Assembly (NCBI RefSeq): GCF_000695255.1
Contig: NZ_JMIB01000006.1
Location: 220,128 to 284,127 of the forward strand
Reading direction: 5' to 3'
Length of the DNA stretch: 64,000 bases
From: Photobacterium galatheae
Lineage (GTDB): Bacteria; Pseudomonadota; Gammaproteobacteria; Enterobacterales; Vibrionaceae
Shown here: positions 62,484 to 64,000 of the stretch, piece by piece
How positions within the stretch are numbered: the stretch's first letter is position 1
Layout of the letters: each line of letters opens with the position of its first letter
Program-made: the position numbers and the translations under genes
Notes under the pieces: generated by a model
Database searches by the model: none
Told to the model about the DNA's origin: nothing
What the model saw: only the letters and a program-made list of their open reading frames with translations

Positions 62484-62520
62484 AAACAAAAAGACCTGCT
62501 ACCAGCAGGTCTTTTTGTTT
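62484..62520. terminator. Bidirectional terminator between the antiporter gene and metA
   Basis: AAACAAAAAGACCTGCT, loop ACC, AGCAGGTCTTTTTGTTT: a 17-bp perfect stem whose outer part provides A and T tracts. It lies between the convergent antiporter gene and metA. Confidence 0.92.
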
Positions 62521-62540
62521 GTATCAATGTCGCTGAAACT

Positions 62541-63482
62541 TCAGTCGTCTTTGGTAAACTTATCTTCTGAGAAATGTTCCAGATCATATGGTGTTTGCTG
62601 ATATACACAATAATTCAGCCAATTCGAAAACAGCAGATGACCATGGCTACGCCAGCTGGCAACTGGCTCGTTGTCCGGATTATCATCCTTGTAGTAATTC
62701 ACAGGCATGCATGGCTCCATGCCTTCGCTCAAGTCCCGTATATATTCCAGATGCAAAGTTTTCGCATCGTACTCAGGATGACCTGTGACGAAAACATTTC
62801 GCTTGTCCTTCGTTGCTGCCAGATAAACCCCAGCCTGCTCAGAGGTCGCTAATAGATCTAAGTCTGTATGCTGCGTTAAAAAGTCTGGGGAAAAGTCTGC
62901 ATAACGGGAATGTGGCGCGAGAAAGGTATCGTCAAAGCCACGCAATAAAGGATGATGCAAATTGTGAGTCGTATGTGTATAGATACCAGACAGCTTTTCT
63001 TTTCGGGTTCGCTTCGGCAGATCATACATTAACTTCAAGCCCGCCTGTGCGGCCCAGCACACGTACATCGTCGATGTTACGTGTCCCTTCGCCCAATTCA
63101 GAATCGTCTGGATCTCTTCCCAATACAGAACATCTTCGAACTGTACCAGCCCCAGCGGTGCCCCTGTGACTATCAGACCATCGAAATTACGGTCTTTCAC
63201 CATTTCAAACTGACGGTAAAACGTATCCAGATGCTCGGTCGGTGTATTCTTCGTCGGACGATTGTCGATCCTCAACAACTCAACATCAACCTGCAGCGGG
63301 CTGTTTGATAGCAGACGCAAAAACTGCGTTTCTGTTTCAATCTTCCGCGGCATCAGATTCAGTAACAACAATTTCAGCGGACGAATTCCCTGACTGGCTG
63401 CTCGTTTTTCTGACATCACGAAAATATTCTCTCCCCTGAGAATATCAGTAGCCGGTAACTGGTCAGGAATTTTAATGGGCAT
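62541..63482 (-). CDS. metA: Homoserine O-succinyltransferase
   Basis: 313 residues from the ATG at 63482 ([21 protein letters not shown]), preceded by AGGGAGA at about 9 nt; the frame runs 42 nt further into the operator and is not used. MetA-family glutamine-amidotransferase-like fold with the catalytic triad at the canonical positions: C142 in [10 protein letters not shown]235 and E237 in TGHPEYD. It activates homoserine with succinyl- (or acetyl-) CoA as the first step of methionine synthesis. It is preceded by tandem MetJ boxes and a TATAAT. metA, metH and lysC together cover aspartate-family amino acid synthesis. Confidence 0.95.
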   Translation of the reverse strand: MPIKIPDQLPATDILRGENIFVMSEKRAASQGIRPLKLLLLNLMPRKIETETQFLRLLSNSPLQVDVELLRIDNRPTKNTPTEHLDTFYRQFEMVKDRNFDGLIVTGAPLGLVQFEDVLYWEEIQTILNWAKGHVTSTMYVCWAAQAGLKLMYDLPKRTRKEKLSGIYTHTTHNLHHPLLRGFDDTFLAPHSRYADFSPDFLTQHTDLDLLATSEQAGVYLAATKDKRNVFVTGHPEYDAKTLHLEYIRDLSEGMEPCMPVNYYKDDNPDNEPVASWRSHGHLLFSNWLNYCVYQQTPYDLEHFSEDKFTKDD

Positions 63483-63498
63483 GTTCAAACTCTCCCTA

Positions 63499-63522
63499 AG
63501 ATGTTTAGACGTCCAGATACCC
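63499..63522 (-). promoter_or_regulatory. MetJ operator upstream of metA
   Basis: On the minus strand three tandem 8-mers, GGGTATCT (4/8), GGACGTCT (7/8) and AAACATCT (6/8 to AGACGTCT), cover 63499-63522. They lie 17-40 nt before the metA ATG and just downstream of the -10, so bound MetJ would block initiation. Confidence 0.78.
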
Positions 63523-63526
63523 AAAA

Positions 63527-63532
63527 ATTATA
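63527..63532 (-). promoter_or_regulatory. metA -10 element
   Basis: A perfect TATAAT on the minus strand, 5 nt upstream of the MetJ boxes and 45 nt before the start codon. A TTGCAG with a 15-nt spacer is the nearest -35-like hexamer and is weak. Confidence 0.6.
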
Positions 63533-63665
63533 AAATTTCACGGATGACTGCAAGCAATAACGCATTAAAAGAATTATAGATAGAAGGGTGTTGAAGAAGA
63601 AAACTAATAAAAAGAGTTCATTTTCAATCAGTAATCTTAAGATGAAAGGATATTTGGCTAAAACG

Positions 63666-63692
63666 AAAAAACCCAGCCAAAGGCTGGGTTTT
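63666..63692 (-). terminator. rRNA operon terminator
   Basis: On the minus strand AAAACCCAGCC, loop TTT, GGCTGGGTTTTT: an 8-9 bp stem followed by T residues, 10 nt beyond the 3' end of the 5S gene. Confidence 0.9.
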
Positions 63693-63700
63693 GAATGGGG

Positions 63701-63819
63701 AGCCTGGCGATGTCCTACTCTCACATGGGGAGACCCCACACTACCATCGGCGCTGCTGCGTTTCACGTCTGAGTTCGGCATGGGATCAGGTGGTTCCACA
63801 GCGCTATGGTCGCCAGGCA
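63701..63819 (-). rRNA. rrf: 5S ribosomal RNA
   Basis: About 119 nt on the minus strand, beginning TGCCTGGCGACC and containing the conserved GAACTCAGACGTGAAACGC and the paired end ATCGCCAGGC. The first and last segments pair to form helix I. It is the last gene of an rRNA operon reading in from beyond the right edge, and is followed by a terminator. Confidence 0.97.
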
Positions 63820-63824
63820 AATTA

Positions 63825-63900
63825 TGGTGCTAGTACCCAGATTTGAACTGGGGACCTCACCCTTACCAAGGGTGCGCTCTACCAACTGAGCTATACCAGC
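63825..63900 (-). tRNA. tRNA-Thr (anticodon GGT)
   Basis: A 76-nt cloverleaf on the minus strand. The acceptor arm GCTGGTA pairs with TACTAGC (one G-T), the anticodon stem CACCC/GGGTG closes the loop TTGGTAA with anticodon GGT, the T loop reads TTCAAAT, and the CCA end is encoded at 63825-63827. It lies 5 nt upstream of the 5S gene. A 5S-tRNA-Thr-5S ending is known in some enterobacterial and Vibrio rRNA operons, so another 5S may lie beyond the right edge. Confidence 0.97.
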
Positions 63901-64000
63901 AAATTTTTATCTCAACAAAGTCTTACGCTTCACTGCTTTGTCTGAAGAATTTGTCGCTGTGCGATGACGATTTTGATGCGAGAAGCGCAGTGTACATTCA
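63901..64000. other. rRNA operon spacer at window edge
   Basis: The last 100 nt contain no gene. They are the spacer upstream of tRNA-Thr on the minus strand, AT-rich near the tRNA, and presumably run into a preceding 5S or 23S gene outside the window. Confidence 0.6.

Overview
The window is a chromosomal stretch of a gammaproteobacterium of the Vibrionaceae type. It carries lptCAB-rpoN-hpf-ptsN-rapZ-npr, the pmbA/darP/tldD/nit/yhdP/rng/maf/mreDCB block, a mannose-sensitive haemagglutinin (MSHA) type IV pilus locus lying directly upstream of mreB, and ssb/uvrA/pglL/lysC/metH. That order resembles the Vibrio cholerae chromosome I region around VC0390-VC0415 (from memory). The base composition looks balanced, which would fit Photobacterium, Grimontia or a relative, but the genus cannot be fixed from what is here.

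Layout. 1-5.3 kb (+): the end of lptC, lptA, lptB, rpoN, hpf, ptsN, rapZ and npr, covering LPS transport, sigma-54 and nitrogen-PTS control. 5.5-6.9 kb (+): mgtE. 6.9-20 kb: pmbA(-), darP(+), then a long minus-strand series mreB-mreC-mreD-maf-rng-yhdP-nit-tldD. 20-38.6 kb (-): the MSHA locus mshH, I, J, K, L, M, N, E, G, B, A, C, D, O, P, Q. No mshF is present. 38.8-48.4 kb: an accessory block between mshH and ssb with a LysR regulator, a complete retron system and a di-haem MauG/CcpA-like lipoprotein. 48.5-54.1 kb: ssb(-) and uvrA(+) diverging around a consensus LexA box, then pglL. 54.1-63.5 kb: a class V aminotransferase, lysC under a lysine riboswitch, metH, a CPA1 antiporter and metA; both met genes have tandem MetJ boxes. 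The last few hundred bases hold a 5S rRNA and tRNA-Thr(GGT) from the end of an rRNA operon read on the minus strand.

The most notable system is the retron at 39.7-46.7 kb. It reads, on the minus strand, as WGR/HEAT-repeat protein, winged-helix/SWIM zinc-finger protein, non-coding RNA, then a 605-residue retron reverse transcriptase. The RT has both retron signature motifs (NAQPH and VTG), the catalytic YADD, and an unusual two-segment membrane tail. In the spacer before the RT I found by eye a perfect 11-bp a1/a2 pair (41897-41907 with 41687-41697). It encloses an msr-like 8-bp hairpin and a long msd-like hairpin (41742-41815), so the msr-msd can be delimited. From memory the gene content matches what Mestre and colleagues called type XIII retrons (HEAT plus WHSWIM); I know of no experimental description of this one.
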